DNA of 64,000 bases, from assembly GCF_012849095.1 (NCBI RefSeq), contig NZ_CP051680.1:5363501-5427500 (forward strand). The letters are read 5' to 3'. Shown piece by piece: positions 35,650 through 44,692 of this stretch (position 1 is its first letter; each line of letters starts with the position of its first letter). The notes below the pieces were generated by a model, which saw only the letters and a program-made list of their open reading frames with translations, made no database searches and had not been told where the DNA came from. The stretch comes from Cohnella herbarum. GTDB taxonomy: Bacteria; Bacillota; Bacilli; Paenibacillales; Paenibacillaceae. A program made the translations under genes and the position numbers.

Positions 35650-37272
35650 TCATTCAATATCGTTCGACCTGATCGCCAATTGAAGCAGCAGCTTGGTTTC
35701 CGGGTCATCCAACCTTAAGCCTAGCTCGTTCTTGATCCGGTCGAGCCGGTAGTTGATCGTATTGTAGTGAAGGTACATCCGCTCGGCCGTTTCTTTCGCG
35801 TTGCAGTTGCAATCGAAGTACGTCCGAAGCGTATTCAATAGCGCCCCCTGCTGTTTGGCGTCCAATTCTAGCAAAGGATTCAAGTAAAGTCGCTGAAACT
35901 CTTCCATTTCGTCGGTTCCTTGCAGCCGATAGAGCAACAAGTAGACGCCAAGCTCGTTGTACCGAAGCGTCTCATCCTTCAGCCTGCAGACGCGCCTGAT
36001 GTCGGCGGCTCGTTTCGCATCGCGATAACTGCCGGACACCTCCGCTTGACGGCTAACCTCTCTGCCTAAGCACAACGATACCTGCTTCTCTTGAATCATC
36101 GGTCTCAAGATCGTCCATAAGTTCCCGGTCAGCTGTTGTCTAGCATGGAGTCCTCCGATCTCCTCGCTCCTCAGCGTAAATAGAACGACTAACTCCCCTT
36201 CCAGCACCGTCCACTTCAGATCGCTTCCGCGGGAATCGCTTTCCCAATTAAGCCGTTTCGCCAGCTCTTGCAGCGATTTGACCTCCGGCTTCCGCTCCCA
36301 GAACGACACGACCCCGGCTAAATAGACTGCGTCCTCCGCTAGCGGCCATCCGCAAGCTTCCGCGCGAAGCCTCAGATCGACCGTCGACACGATGCGCCCC
36401 GCCAGCCAATCTTGCAGAAACTGATCGAAATATTTGACCTCGATATTTTTCCTCGCCTGCATGTTGCTGATCTCGAATCCAAGCAACCGTCCCGCCCAGT
36501 TGATCGTAAGCGTATCGACCGCTCCGTATTCGGCCGAATATTCGAGAATCAACAAGAGGTACGAACGGACTTGTCCATCCGGTACCGTCGCGACATGAAC
36601 GCGAACGCTCCGTTCTCCGATCTGCAACACGTTCGTCTCCGGCGTCTGATCCTCGCGGAATTTAACCCATTCCGTTTCCTCAATGAGCTCGAACAGTTTC
36701 TCCGCATCCGGAGATCCCGTTCTGCGGTTATGAGGATCCAGCAGGATTACCGGATTGCGGATCATGACCTGCAAATGATTCAAATACGAGGAAAGCCCGT
36801 CCCCGTGTAGCAGCACGTGGGACAGGCGTTGAACGCGACCTTGGAGAATCGTAAGATCTTTCGATTCGGAGACGAGCACCCGCTCCATGACTTCGCGAAC
36901 GACATCCGAGAACGTCGTGCCCGGCGGCAGCTCGATTAGCGGCATGCCGTACCGGTTGGCGGCTTCGATCGCGGCGGCAGGCACTTCGTCGAAGAAACGT
37001 TTCGTCTTCACGCCGAGCGCTGCGACGCCCTTGCTCGCCAATTGCTCGATGAGCGGCACAAGCACTTCGGGGTCGTGCTTAAACGGATATCCCGTCGTCA
37101 TGAGCAGTTCGCCGGGCCGCACCCAGTCGATGACGTCGGGAACCTCCATTACGTTGATGCGGCTAATCAAGCTGTTTAAGCCCGCTTCGCCGCCTAGAAG
37201 AACGGCATCCTTGAATTGAGGAACATCGAACAAGGATTTGACCGTAAAGCCTTCTCTGATCGGGTCGTCCAT
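35650..37272 (-). CDS. PucR family transcriptional regulator
   Basis: 540 residues: an N-terminal PucR sensory domain (about 8-125, with VPDVIDWVRPGELLMTTGYP), a GGDEF-like CdaR middle domain (about 280-430) and a C-terminal helix-turn-helix (about 478-535, NCNAKETAERMYLHYNTINYR, then LDRIKNELGL). PucR of Bacillus controls purine degradation. Here it is last in a run with amidases and a BMP transporter, 156 bp after the isochorismatase-like gene, and probably senses the substrate or nitrogen status. The gap upstream is rich in GATGA repeats, and no clear promoter is seen. Confidence 0.9.
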   Translation of the reverse strand: MDDPIREGFTVKSLFDVPQFKDAVLLGGEAGLNSLISRINVMEVPDVIDWVRPGELLMTTGYPFKHDPEVLVPLIEQLASKGVAALGVKTKRFFDEVPAAAIEAANRYGMPLIELPPGTTFSDVVREVMERVLVSESKDLTILQGRVQRLSHVLLHGDGLSSYLNHLQVMIRNPVILLDPHNRRTGSPDAEKLFELIEETEWVKFREDQTPETNVLQIGERSVRVHVATVPDGQVRSYLLLILEYSAEYGAVDTLTINWAGRLLGFEISNMQARKNIEVKYFDQFLQDWLAGRIVSTVDLRLRAEACGWPLAEDAVYLAGVVSFWERKPEVKSLQELAKRLNWESDSRGSDLKWTVLEGELVVLFTLRSEEIGGLHARQQLTGNLWTILRPMIQEKQVSLCLGREVSRQAEVSGSYRDAKRAADIRRVCRLKDETLRYNELGVYLLLYRLQGTDEMEEFQRLYLNPLLELDAKQQGALLNTLRTYFDCNCNAKETAERMYLHYNTINYRLDRIKNELGLRLDDPETKLLLQLAIRSNDIE

Positions 37273-37428
37273 CGCCGCGCATTCCTTTCCCTGTAAAAGC
37301 TGTCCTTGTTGTCATCACCGGCACACCATCTGCATCGTTTCATCAATTTCACCGGCGCAATAATCTCATCATTTTCTCTTCTCATCTTCTTCATCGGCGC
37401 ATCATTTCCATCATTCATCGCCCTTAAA

Positions 37429-38100
37429 TTACCGCTCTATTACCGCAATAAGAGACTCCGCCCCCGACGTCCATCCGAAAATACCGCCCTGTTGCCGCAC
37501 CATATGAATAGCGGCTTGATGATCGCTTTGATCGAATGCGGCCGTCGCGTCTTCCAACACTAGACAGCGATACCCCCGATCGTTCGCCTCCCGCAGCGTC
37601 GTATGCACGCATACATGAGTCGTAACGCCGCACAGCACCAGAGACTCGATTCCGTTCCGTTCTAGCAAATGCTCTAGTTCCGTCTTGTAGAACGCGCCTT
37701 TGCCCGGCTTGTCGATAATCGCTTCGTCTTCAAGCGGCGCTAACTCCGCGACGATCGCGTGACCCTGCTCCCCGCGAATCAAGATTCGGCCCATCGGACC
37801 TTCGTCCCCGATTCCCGCTCCCATCCTCTTGCTCCGCTCGAGCTTAGCCGGCGGGCAATCGGACAGATCCGGCAGATGTCCTTCCCGCGTATGAACGATC
37901 AGGATACCTGCATCGCGGGCAACTTGAAGCAGCTTCTGAATGACGGGGATAATCGCTCGAGTAGGCGTGATGTCGTTGCCGAGCTTTTCCCCGAATCCGC
38001 CAGCCGAGCAGAAATCGTTCTGCATGTCGATGACGACTAGCGCCGTTCGTACCGGGTCAAAATCAAACGCATAAGGAAGAGCCTCCCTCACCGTCTTCAT
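37429..38100 (-). CDS. Isochorismatase-family cysteine hydrolase, biuret-hydrolase-like paralogue
   Basis: 223 residues with the catalytic triad in place: Asp25 (VVIDMQNDF), Lys131 (IIDKPGKGAF) and Cys164 (GVTTHVCVHTT), plus the cis-peptide before the Cys. It is clearly related to BiuH at 49702-50409 (shared HTREGH.PDLSD, RGE.G, DKPGKG, REANDRGY) but differs in the N-terminus and the loop ERSKRMGAGIGDEGPMG, so it may act on another amide or ureide such as a carbamoyl or ureido compound. It lies 37 bp after the cupin gene in the formamidase operon. Confidence 0.85.
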   Translation of the reverse strand: MKTVREALPYAFDFDPVRTALVVIDMQNDFCSAGGFGEKLGNDITPTRAIIPVIQKLLQVARDAGILIVHTREGHLPDLSDCPPAKLERSKRMGAGIGDEGPMGRILIRGEQGHAIVAELAPLEDEAIIDKPGKGAFYKTELEHLLERNGIESLVLCGVTTHVCVHTTLREANDRGYRCLVLEDATAAFDQSDHQAAIHMVRQQGGIFGWTSGAESLIAVIER

Positions 38101-38137
38101 CTGGCATCCCTCTCCCTCTCCCTCTTCCCTATCCTTC

Positions 38138-38578
38138 CTACTTTCCGCCTTGCAACTGCCGTTCGGTCGGAATCGGTACCTTCGTCGTTTCGAAGAATCG
38201 ATTACCAGGTGCTTGCTCCTCTACTGGTAGGAAGATGCTAATCTGCTCCGTCGGCACCGTATCGTCGTTGGCAACCGAATGGACGACTCCCGCAGGCACA
38301 AGAAACGTATCCCCTGCCGCGTAAGATTTCCACTCCCCGTTACATAGCAGCCGTACTTTGCCTACCGTAATATGAATGATCTCCGCTACATTATGATAAT
38401 GAGGAAGAACGGCGCCGCCGACGCCGATCTTCTCCCATAATACCGAGCTAGCCCGTACCCCCATCTCGTCCGCATCGGCAGCCGACAGAATCTCGCGATG
38501 ATAGAGGGCGACGTGATCCGGCATCGGCGACCATTCCATCGCTTCCGCCGTTTTCACCGTTGTGTGTTTTTCCGTCAT
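38138..38578 (-). CDS. Small cupin-domain protein
   Basis: 146 residues with one cupin barrel (about 50-130). Motif 1 is LPHYHNVAEIIHITVGK (His, His, Glu metal ligands) and motif 2 is GDTFLVPAGVVHSVAN, an exact fit to GxxxxxPxGxxHxxxN. A metal is likely bound. The function is unknown; single-cupin proteins in ureide clusters can be isomerases, hydrolases or sensors. It overlaps the formamidase gene by four bases, which ties it to that pathway. Confidence 0.8.
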   Translation of the reverse strand: MTEKHTTVKTAEAMEWSPMPDHVALYHREILSAADADEMGVRASSVLWEKIGVGGAVLPHYHNVAEIIHITVGKVRLLCNGEWKSYAAGDTFLVPAGVVHSVANDDTVPTEQISIFLPVEEQAPGNRFFETTKVPIPTERQLQGGK

Positions 38579-39597
38579 GATTCCCGTACCCTCCCTGCAT
38601 ATTTACGCACCGGCTTCGGATACCCTTCCGATGTCCCGTCTTTTACGACAACCTCGTCTTCCCAAGGCAATCTATAGCGCTCGTTCACTAAATCTTTCAT
38701 GTACGTGTACGGACAATCTCCCGCGCCGCCATCTACCGCAACGTACCCGCGGTGCGCAAACTGATACATATTGTTCTCCACGCCCCATAGGCGCCGCGCT
38801 TCGCGGACAAGCGACGGACGAACCTCTCCCGCGACGATCTCGTCCGGCCTGCCTCCGCCCGTAACGAGCGGTACGCCGTCGAAACCGACGATCATCGCTT
38901 CGCCCATCGAATCGAACGTGCCGTCGCTCCCGCTCATGCACACCGACGCGGTATACATGAGATTGCAAAAGGCGTTCGCTTGATTCGTGATTTGCCAAGA
39001 GTGGCGAATCGGCGCGGTGTATCCAGCCGTGCGAATCATAATATCCGCGCCGATATACGCGCACTCCCTAGCCATCTCCGGGAACATTCCATCGTGACAA
39101 ATAATAAGAGCGAGTTTACTTCCGTTAGGCCCGTCACATACCGGAATACCGAGATCTCCGGGCTCCCAAGGCTCAACCGGAACCCAAGGATGCAGCTTGC
39201 GATAATTCAGCTTGATCTCGCCCTGATCGTCAATAATAAGTCCCGTATTGTATGGGTTGCCGTTCGGGTTCGCCTCCATGATCGAAAAGCAACCCCAAAT
39301 CCGGTTGTCCCGGCAAGCTTGACGGAAAGCCTCAACCTCCAGACCGTCGACCCGGCACATAATGGCCGGATCCGTATTCATCGACAGGCCATGCAACGAG
39401 TATTCCGGGAACACGACGAGATCCATGTTACGCAATCCGCGCTTAGCCTTCGCCGTTAGTTCTACGATTCTCCGAGTCTGCTCCTCTAGCTGCGCCGGCG
39501 TCTCCACGACGGGAAGCTTCATTTGCACCAAACCGATGACAACGCCATCCGGGCTCTTGTTCAGCCCTCCCAGTCCACTCATAAGCGATTGCTCCAA
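38575..39597 (-). CDS. amiF: Formamidase (AmiF-type aliphatic amidase)
   Basis: Hydrolyses formamide to formate and ammonia. The 340 residues are of nitrilase-fold type, with the catalytic Glu65 (FPEYSLHG), Lys134 (NYRKLHPW) and Cys167 (ICHDG); these positions match Glu60, Lys133, Cys166 of the Helicobacter AmiF. The AmiF-like blocks SIMEANPNGNPYNTG, PWVPVEPWEPGDLGIPVC and ENNMYQFAHRGYVAVDGG are present. AmiE (acetamide, propionamide) is the main alternative. It lies 22 bp after the BMP lipoprotein gene and overlaps the cupin gene. Confidence 0.88.
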   Translation of the reverse strand: MEQSLMSGLGGLNKSPDGVVIGLVQMKLPVVETPAQLEEQTRRIVELTAKAKRGLRNMDLVVFPEYSLHGLSMNTDPAIMCRVDGLEVEAFRQACRDNRIWGCFSIMEANPNGNPYNTGLIIDDQGEIKLNYRKLHPWVPVEPWEPGDLGIPVCDGPNGSKLALIICHDGMFPEMARECAYIGADIMIRTAGYTAPIRHSWQITNQANAFCNLMYTASVCMSGSDGTFDSMGEAMIVGFDGVPLVTGGGRPDEIVAGEVRPSLVREARRLWGVENNMYQFAHRGYVAVDGGAGDCPYTYMKDLVNERYRLPWEDEVVVKDGTSEGYPKPVRKYAGRVRES

Positions 39598-39619
39598 TCC
39601 ATTTCGCGACTATGTCCCG

Positions 39620-40804
39620 TCATTTAGGAATGCTGCCGATAACGCCTTCTACGAGATAATCCGAACCTTCCAACGCCTCGACGGTCGGCGTTTCCCCTTC
39701 CGCGATCCGCACGGTTCCCGATTGATCTTTAACCGGACCGATGAACGGTTTCAACGTGCCGCCCAACAACTCGGCCTTCTTGTCCTCTACGAACTGAACG
39801 ACGTCCGCCGGAACCTTGGCGCCGAAGGAACCCATTTGCACGACGTTGTCCGCCAGCGTTCCGCGATACTTTCCGTCGTATTTACTGCCTTTAAATCCGC
39901 CTTCTTGCGCTGTTTTGACCATATCGACGAACAGGTCCGGCCAGTTCCATAACGAGCCCGTAATCCATCCGTTCGGAGCAAGCGAAGAAGCGTCCGCATG
40001 GTAGCCTACCGTCATCACGTCGCGGCGTTCCGCGGTTTCGATCACCGTCTTCATGCAATCTTGATGTAAGCTAAGCACGTCGATGCCGCTATCGATCAAC
40101 GAGTTGGTCGCATTCGCTTGTTGGCCCGGATCGCACCAGCTTCCCGTGAACACGACGGACGTCGTCGCTTCCGGATTAACCGATCTGGCACCGAGCGTAA
40201 AGGCGTTAACGTTAAGCAACACTTGAGGAATCGGAACGGAGACGATGTAACCGAGCTTACCTGTTTTGGACATTTTGCCTGCCGCTATCCCCGCAAGGTA
40301 TACCGGTTCCCAGATCGTGCCGAAGTACGTACCGACGTTGTTGGCCGTCTTCAATCCGCCTTGGTGGAAAAACACGACGTCCGGGTGGCGCTTGGCCACG
40401 TTAAGAGCCGGTTCCAGATGTCCGTACGAGGTCGGGAAAATGATTTTCGCGCCGTCTTTGATCATTTGCTCCATGACGCGTTCCGCTTCCGCCGTCTCCG
40501 GCACGTTCTCCGCGCGCAGCACCTTCATGTCGGGATAAGCTTTCTCCACCGCCACGCTTCCGAGATAAGCCGCTTGGTTATACCCGTAGTCGTCTTTCGT
40601 TCCGACGAAGATAAAGCCGATCGCGCTTCCTCCCGTTCCCATCTTGCTATCCTGCTCCGCGTTTGCCGTTGCCGAACCTTCCGGAGAGCCGCTTGCCGAG
40701 CCGTTGCTTTCGTTTCCTGGCTGACTGCAACCGGTGATCAACATAATAAGGGCCAAGGTGCCAAGAAAAAGACTTCTAGCTTTTCTTTTTACGATTTTGT
40801 TCAT
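39620..40804 (-). CDS. BMP family substrate-binding lipoprotein of the nitrogen operon
   Basis: 394 residues. The signal peptide ends in the lipobox LITGC (Cys26), and a Ser/Gly/Glu linker leads into a BMP-family binding fold: FIFVGTKDDYGYNQAAYLGS, FPTSYGHLEPALNVAKRHPD, TYFGTIWEPVYLAGIAAGKM, GSWCDPGQQANATNSLIDSG. It is only distantly like the nucleoside-binding protein at 30106, and the WCDP and WNWPD stretches suggest a different ligand, perhaps a ureide, purine base or amide. The ATG at 40804 is preceded by GGAGGG. It lies 96 bp after the second permease gene. Confidence 0.9.
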   Translation of the reverse strand: MNKIVKRKARSLFLGTLALIMLITGCSQPGNESNGSASGSPEGSATANAEQDSKMGTGGSAIGFIFVGTKDDYGYNQAAYLGSVAVEKAYPDMKVLRAENVPETAEAERVMEQMIKDGAKIIFPTSYGHLEPALNVAKRHPDVVFFHQGGLKTANNVGTYFGTIWEPVYLAGIAAGKMSKTGKLGYIVSVPIPQVLLNVNAFTLGARSVNPEATTSVVFTGSWCDPGQQANATNSLIDSGIDVLSLHQDCMKTVIETAERRDVMTVGYHADASSLAPNGWITGSLWNWPDLFVDMVKTAQEGGFKGSKYDGKYRGTLADNVVQMGSFGAKVPADVVQFVEDKKAELLGGTLKPFIGPVKDQSGTVRIAEGETPTVEALEGSDYLVEGVIGSIPK

Positions 40805-40900
40805 GATGGTTCCCTCCACTTTGTTTTTTCTATTTAGGTTAGTGCGTCATGCCATCGTCTCTTTGTGCCGGTTCGGCAGTTTTCTTCGCTTCTTCGGCAG

Positions 40901-41812
40901 TCATCCGCCCGCTTCCCCTGCGAACACCCTGCCTAGAGCCTCCGGCGTCTGACTCTTCTTCCTTCGCTCCACGATCAACAGAGCAAGCAACGTTAATAGA
41001 TAAGGAACCATGAACAGGAAAAACGGAGAAATCGCGAGCCCTTGCTGCTGAACGGTCAATTGCAACGCCTGCGCGGCTCCGAACAAGTAAGCTCCCAGCA
41101 TCGCTCTTGCCGGTTTCCATGAGGCGAAAATAACAAGAGCGACGGCGACTACACCCCGGCCTGCGGTCATATTCTCAACCCAGCTATGCGTATAAGCGAT
41201 CGATAACTGCGCGCCGCCGATTCCGGCCAAGAATCCGCCCGCCAATACCGCTAAATAACGAACGAGCTTAGGGTTCACGCCGCTGGCGAACAACACTTCC
41301 TCCCGTTCCCCGGCGGTTCTTAGCATAATGCCGACCCGGGTACGAAAGATCACGTACCACAAGAGAGGAACAAGCAAGATGGACAAGTAGGTCAACGGAT
41401 CATGGTTAAACAAAATCGGTCCGATGAACGGAATGTCCGACAACCCCGGAAGTGCAACGGGGTTAAAGCCGACGATCTGTTGACTGACGAAATCCCGTCC
41501 GAAGAACGCCGTCACCCCCATTCCGAAAAACATAATCGTAAGGCCGGTAGCCAATTGATTGGCTCCGCAGCTTAAGACGAGAAAAGCATGGATCGATGCG
41601 ATCAACAAACCGCATAGCCCTCCCGCCAATGCCCCGAGCCAAGGATTCCCGGTCCATACCGTCACCGCGAAGCCTCCTAACGCTCCCGCCAGCATCGAAC
41701 CTTCCGTACCGAGGTTGATGACCCCGGCTCTCTCGGATACGAGTTCGCCCTGACTTGCCAGCATAACCGACGTTCCGGACCGAATCGCTCCGGTCAAAAT
41801 ATCCGCAATCAT
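40901..41812 (-). CDS. BMP-type ABC transporter permease (second system)
   Basis: 303 residues, about eight membrane helices, with the BPD_transp_2 block SERAGVINLGTEGSMLAGALGG near 26-47. It overlaps the upstream permease gene by four bases. With the other permease it forms the membrane channel of the nitrogen-operon transporter. Confidence 0.88.
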   Translation of the reverse strand: MIADILTGAIRSGTSVMLASQGELVSERAGVINLGTEGSMLAGALGGFAVTVWTGNPWLGALAGGLCGLLIASIHAFLVLSCGANQLATGLTIMFFGMGVTAFFGRDFVSQQIVGFNPVALPGLSDIPFIGPILFNHDPLTYLSILLVPLLWYVIFRTRVGIMLRTAGEREEVLFASGVNPKLVRYLAVLAGGFLAGIGGAQLSIAYTHSWVENMTAGRGVVAVALVIFASWKPARAMLGAYLFGAAQALQLTVQQQGLAISPFFLFMVPYLLTLLALLIVERRKKSQTPEALGRVFAGEAGG

Positions 41813-42882
41813 CGCTTAGCCCACCTTCCGCTGCCGAGAATGAAGAACAGAACGAGCGCCATCAGAATGTTAACGGAGGAGGACGGCAATCCCGAGCTGA
41901 TCTCGAGCGTGTTCCCCGCAACGCTGATCATCCCGAGCAGGAACGCCGTTACGATCAGTCGCAAAGGTTTGTTCCACGCCATCATCGCGGCTAGAAAGCC
42001 GAGATACCCGAAGTTGGCTCCGGTAGAGGCGCGCAGCCTTCCTTCTATGCCGGCAATTTCAATCATCCCCGCTATGCCTGCCAGCATTCCTGCGGCAATG
42101 AGTACCCAGAAATACATCTTGTTGATGTTCATGCCGGCGCGCTCTGCCGCAAGCCGATTGCTGCCGAGCACTCGGATGCGGAATCCAAGTCGCGTCCTCG
42201 TTAAGACGTACCAGACGAGCACCGCAAGTACCAATGCGACAACGAAGCCGATGTGTAACCGAGTCCCGTTAATAATCGGAAGCCTAAGGGATGAAGCGAT
42301 CTCCGGGGAGAAAGGCCAGTTAAAGGACTCCTTGTCTTTCAACAGACCGTGTACGAAGAACCCGACGGTGAACGTGGCGACGTAGTTAAGCAGAACGCTC
42401 GTTATCGTTTCGTTCAGACGGCCTTTCACCTTCAATACGGCAACCAAGCCCGCCCAGACGGCTCCGCCTAACGCACCGGCGATCATCATGAGCGGAATGC
42501 CGAGCCACGCCGGAAAATCATTCAGATAAAATACCGCGAACCAAGTCGCGAATAATGCCCCGATGGCAAGCTGTCCTTCGCCTCCGACGTTTACCAAACC
42601 CGCTTTGGCCGGAAGGGCCGCCGCAAGACCCGTCAGAATGAACGGAGTGGCTTTTAACAACACTTCCCCGAACCCGTACAGATCGCCGAACGTGGATTTC
42701 ACCATCGAAACGTACAACTCGACCGGGTTAACTTCATAACAGAGCAAGAACAATCCATAAACGACGAACGGCGCGATCATAATTAAAGCTTGAATCGCCC
42801 AAGGCTTGACGCGGGCTAGAAAGGAATAACTTCCGGCGGACAACGCGATCGTATTCGTGCTTGTGCTCGCTTGTTGTTTCAC
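41809..42882 (-). CDS. BMP-type ABC transporter permease (second system)
   Basis: 357 residues, about ten membrane helices, with LPAKAGLVNVGGEGQLAIGALF near 90-111 and the coupling block RVLGSNRLAAERAGMNINKM near 235-254. Its start overlaps the ATPase stop (ATGA). The arrangement ATPase, permease, permease, binding protein differs from the first system, in which the binding protein comes first. Confidence 0.88.
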   Translation of the reverse strand: MKQQASTSTNTIALSAGSYSFLARVKPWAIQALIMIAPFVVYGLFLLCYEVNPVELYVSMVKSTFGDLYGFGEVLLKATPFILTGLAAALPAKAGLVNVGGEGQLAIGALFATWFAVFYLNDFPAWLGIPLMMIAGALGGAVWAGLVAVLKVKGRLNETITSVLLNYVATFTVGFFVHGLLKDKESFNWPFSPEIASSLRLPIINGTRLHIGFVVALVLAVLVWYVLTRTRLGFRIRVLGSNRLAAERAGMNINKMYFWVLIAAGMLAGIAGMIEIAGIEGRLRASTGANFGYLGFLAAMMAWNKPLRLIVTAFLLGMISVAGNTLEISSGLPSSSVNILMALVLFFILGSGRWAKR

Positions 42883-44411
42883 GCAGATTCTCCTTTCAAC
42901 ATGCGGTATCCGATTTCGGTAACGTCGGTTTCGGAAGGAAGATAGGGTCCGATGAGCCGCTTCCCGGACAAAACGACCAATTGGTCGGATAGCTTAAACA
43001 ATTCGTCCAAGTCTTCGGAAAATAAAATAATCGCTGTTCCCTGCTCGGCAAGCTCGATGAGATGCTGCTGGATCGTGCGCGTCGTCCCGATATCAAGCCC
43101 CCTGCTCGGATAACTGACGATCAAGATTTCCGGCTTGCGGATCAGCGCCCGCGAGAGCACCATCCGTTGCACGTTGCCGCCGGATAACGTATCCGCCCTC
43201 CGGTTGCCATCCGCGAGAGCAAGTGCTTTCGCTTCTTCGCTACCGTCTAGTTCGCCTTTCACTTCTTTCCAATCGATTCCGGCTCCTTTAGGTTTAAGCC
43301 GGATTCCGTCGAGCACCATATGCTCCATAATGGTAAATCCGGGGATGACCGACTCCTTGATCGGATCTTCCGAGACAAAGCTCACCCCCGCGTCCATGAA
43401 CGCTTTGGCGTTCGCTTGCATCTCTTTGCCGCCGATGGAGATCTGACCTGTAGTCAGCTTTCTTAATCCGAATAACACCTCCGCCAGCTCGCGCTGCCCG
43501 CTTCCGGATATTCCGGCGACCCCGATAATTTGACCTTTCGGCAATGTCAGACGAAGATCTCCGAGTACCGACTCGCCATGGTCTCCGCTAATCGTCCCGT
43601 TCGTAATCTGCAACGCGACTTCCGATTTTCTATCGCCATCGGCGCTCGGTTTGACGACCGGCTTTAATGTCTTGTCGCCCATCATGGCGGCGATTAGGGC
43701 GTCACCCGCCAAGCCCTCTTCGCGATTTGCCGTATACGTGATTTGCCCGCTTCTTAGCACGCTTACTCGATCCGCGCAGGCGAGCACCTCGTTAATCTTG
43801 TGCGTAATAAGCAGAATGCCGTAACCGTCTTGGCGGAGCAGGTCGAGCATCTTCAGGAAAGCCTCTACTTCTTGGGGCACTAATACGCTAGTTGGTTCAT
43901 CGAAAATAATGATTCGAGTTCCGGGAGCGAGAAGCACCTTCACGATTTCCAGCCTTTGCCGTTGACCGAGATCCAACTGCCAGACATAGGCGTCGGGATC
44001 GACCGCAAGCCCGTATTTAGCCGAAGTGTCCACGATCCGTTGACGAAGCTTCTTCCGGTTGAATCGCCATCCCGACTCTACCGCGAGCGCGATGTTATCC
44101 AATACCGTCAATGCCGGCACGACCCGGAAATCTTGAAACACCATTCCGATGCCCCTTGCTCGGGCTTTCGTCGGCGGATGAAGGGACACCCGTTCTCCGT
44201 CCATGAACACTTCGCCTTCGTCGGGCTCGTATACGCCGTAGAGCATTTTCATGAGCGTACTCTTCCCTGCCCCGTTTTCCCCTAGAATCGCATGGATCGT
44301 CCCCGGATTAACCTCCAAGTCTATGTTGCGGTTAGCGACGAGCGATCCGAATCGTTTGGTGAGTGCCACTGCTTTGAGAAGATAGGGAGCATGAACGTTG
44401 TCATTTTTCAT
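42879..44411 (-). CDS. BMP-type ABC transporter double ATP-binding protein (second system)
   Basis: 510 residues with two ABC domains: Walker A GENGAGKSTLMKMLYG near 42, Walker B IIIFDEPTSVLVP near 165, then the second domain with degenerate Walker A GISGSGQRELAE near 290, signature LSGGNVQRMVLSRALI and LIVSYPSRGLDIG. First gene of the operon running to pucR. AAGGGGG precedes the ATG, and a GlnR/TnrA box (44430-44446) lies 20-35 bases upstream of it. Confidence 0.92.
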   Translation of the reverse strand: MKNDNVHAPYLLKAVALTKRFGSLVANRNIDLEVNPGTIHAILGENGAGKSTLMKMLYGVYEPDEGEVFMDGERVSLHPPTKARARGIGMVFQDFRVVPALTVLDNIALAVESGWRFNRKKLRQRIVDTSAKYGLAVDPDAYVWQLDLGQRQRLEIVKVLLAPGTRIIIFDEPTSVLVPQEVEAFLKMLDLLRQDGYGILLITHKINEVLACADRVSVLRSGQITYTANREEGLAGDALIAAMMGDKTLKPVVKPSADGDRKSEVALQITNGTISGDHGESVLGDLRLTLPKGQIIGVAGISGSGQRELAEVLFGLRKLTTGQISIGGKEMQANAKAFMDAGVSFVSEDPIKESVIPGFTIMEHMVLDGIRLKPKGAGIDWKEVKGELDGSEEAKALALADGNRRADTLSGGNVQRMVLSRALIRKPEILIVSYPSRGLDIGTTRTIQQHLIELAEQGTAIILFSEDLDELFKLSDQLVVLSGKRLIGPYLPSETDVTEIGYRMLKGESA

Positions 44412-44429
44412 CTTGGTCCCCCTTTTGTA

Positions 44430-44446
44430 TGTTATATAACTTTACA
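44430..44446. promoter_or_regulatory. GlnR/TnrA box upstream of the formamidase/BMP-transporter operon
   Basis: TGTTATATAACTTTACA fits the GlnR/TnrA consensus TGTNA-N7-TNACA exactly. It lies 18 bp before the start codon, downstream of a -10-like TATAAT (minus strand, 44475-44480), a position expected for repression by GlnR under nitrogen excess. The TATAAT has no good -35, so the promoter is tentative. Confidence 0.65.
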
Positions 44447-44692
44447 TATATTTTTAATTCCCTTTGCTAATACGATTATATATCAGTTTTATGTCATTAT
44501 CTTTATACGATAAGAACAAAATATTGGACTATTTTCTGTGTATGAGTAACAAACATTACATATACATAACATTAAATTGGCATGATGAAGGAGGGAATTA
44601 AAACCCAAGGGGGGTGTTGTTAAGGAGGGATGAAGAGAGGATGTACCGGCCCCCATGGGCCTTTCGCCTTGAAGAAGGGGCCTGTATCCGTT

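Noticed and set aside
35300..35650. Second tRNA-end copy marking the far end of the nitrogen island
   Set aside because: No copy of the tRNA-Ser 3' end was found at this side, and no integrase gene is present, so a simple tRNA-att island is not supported.
37273..37428. Small gene MNDGNDAPMKKMRRENDE between the hydrolase and pucR genes
   Set aside because: The frame runs into pucR in another frame and consists of GATGA-type repeats; it has no ribosome site and no recognised product.
44560..44580. A further GlnR/TnrA box around ATTACATATACATAACAT
   Set aside because: The halves do not have the TGTNA-N7-TNACA spacing.
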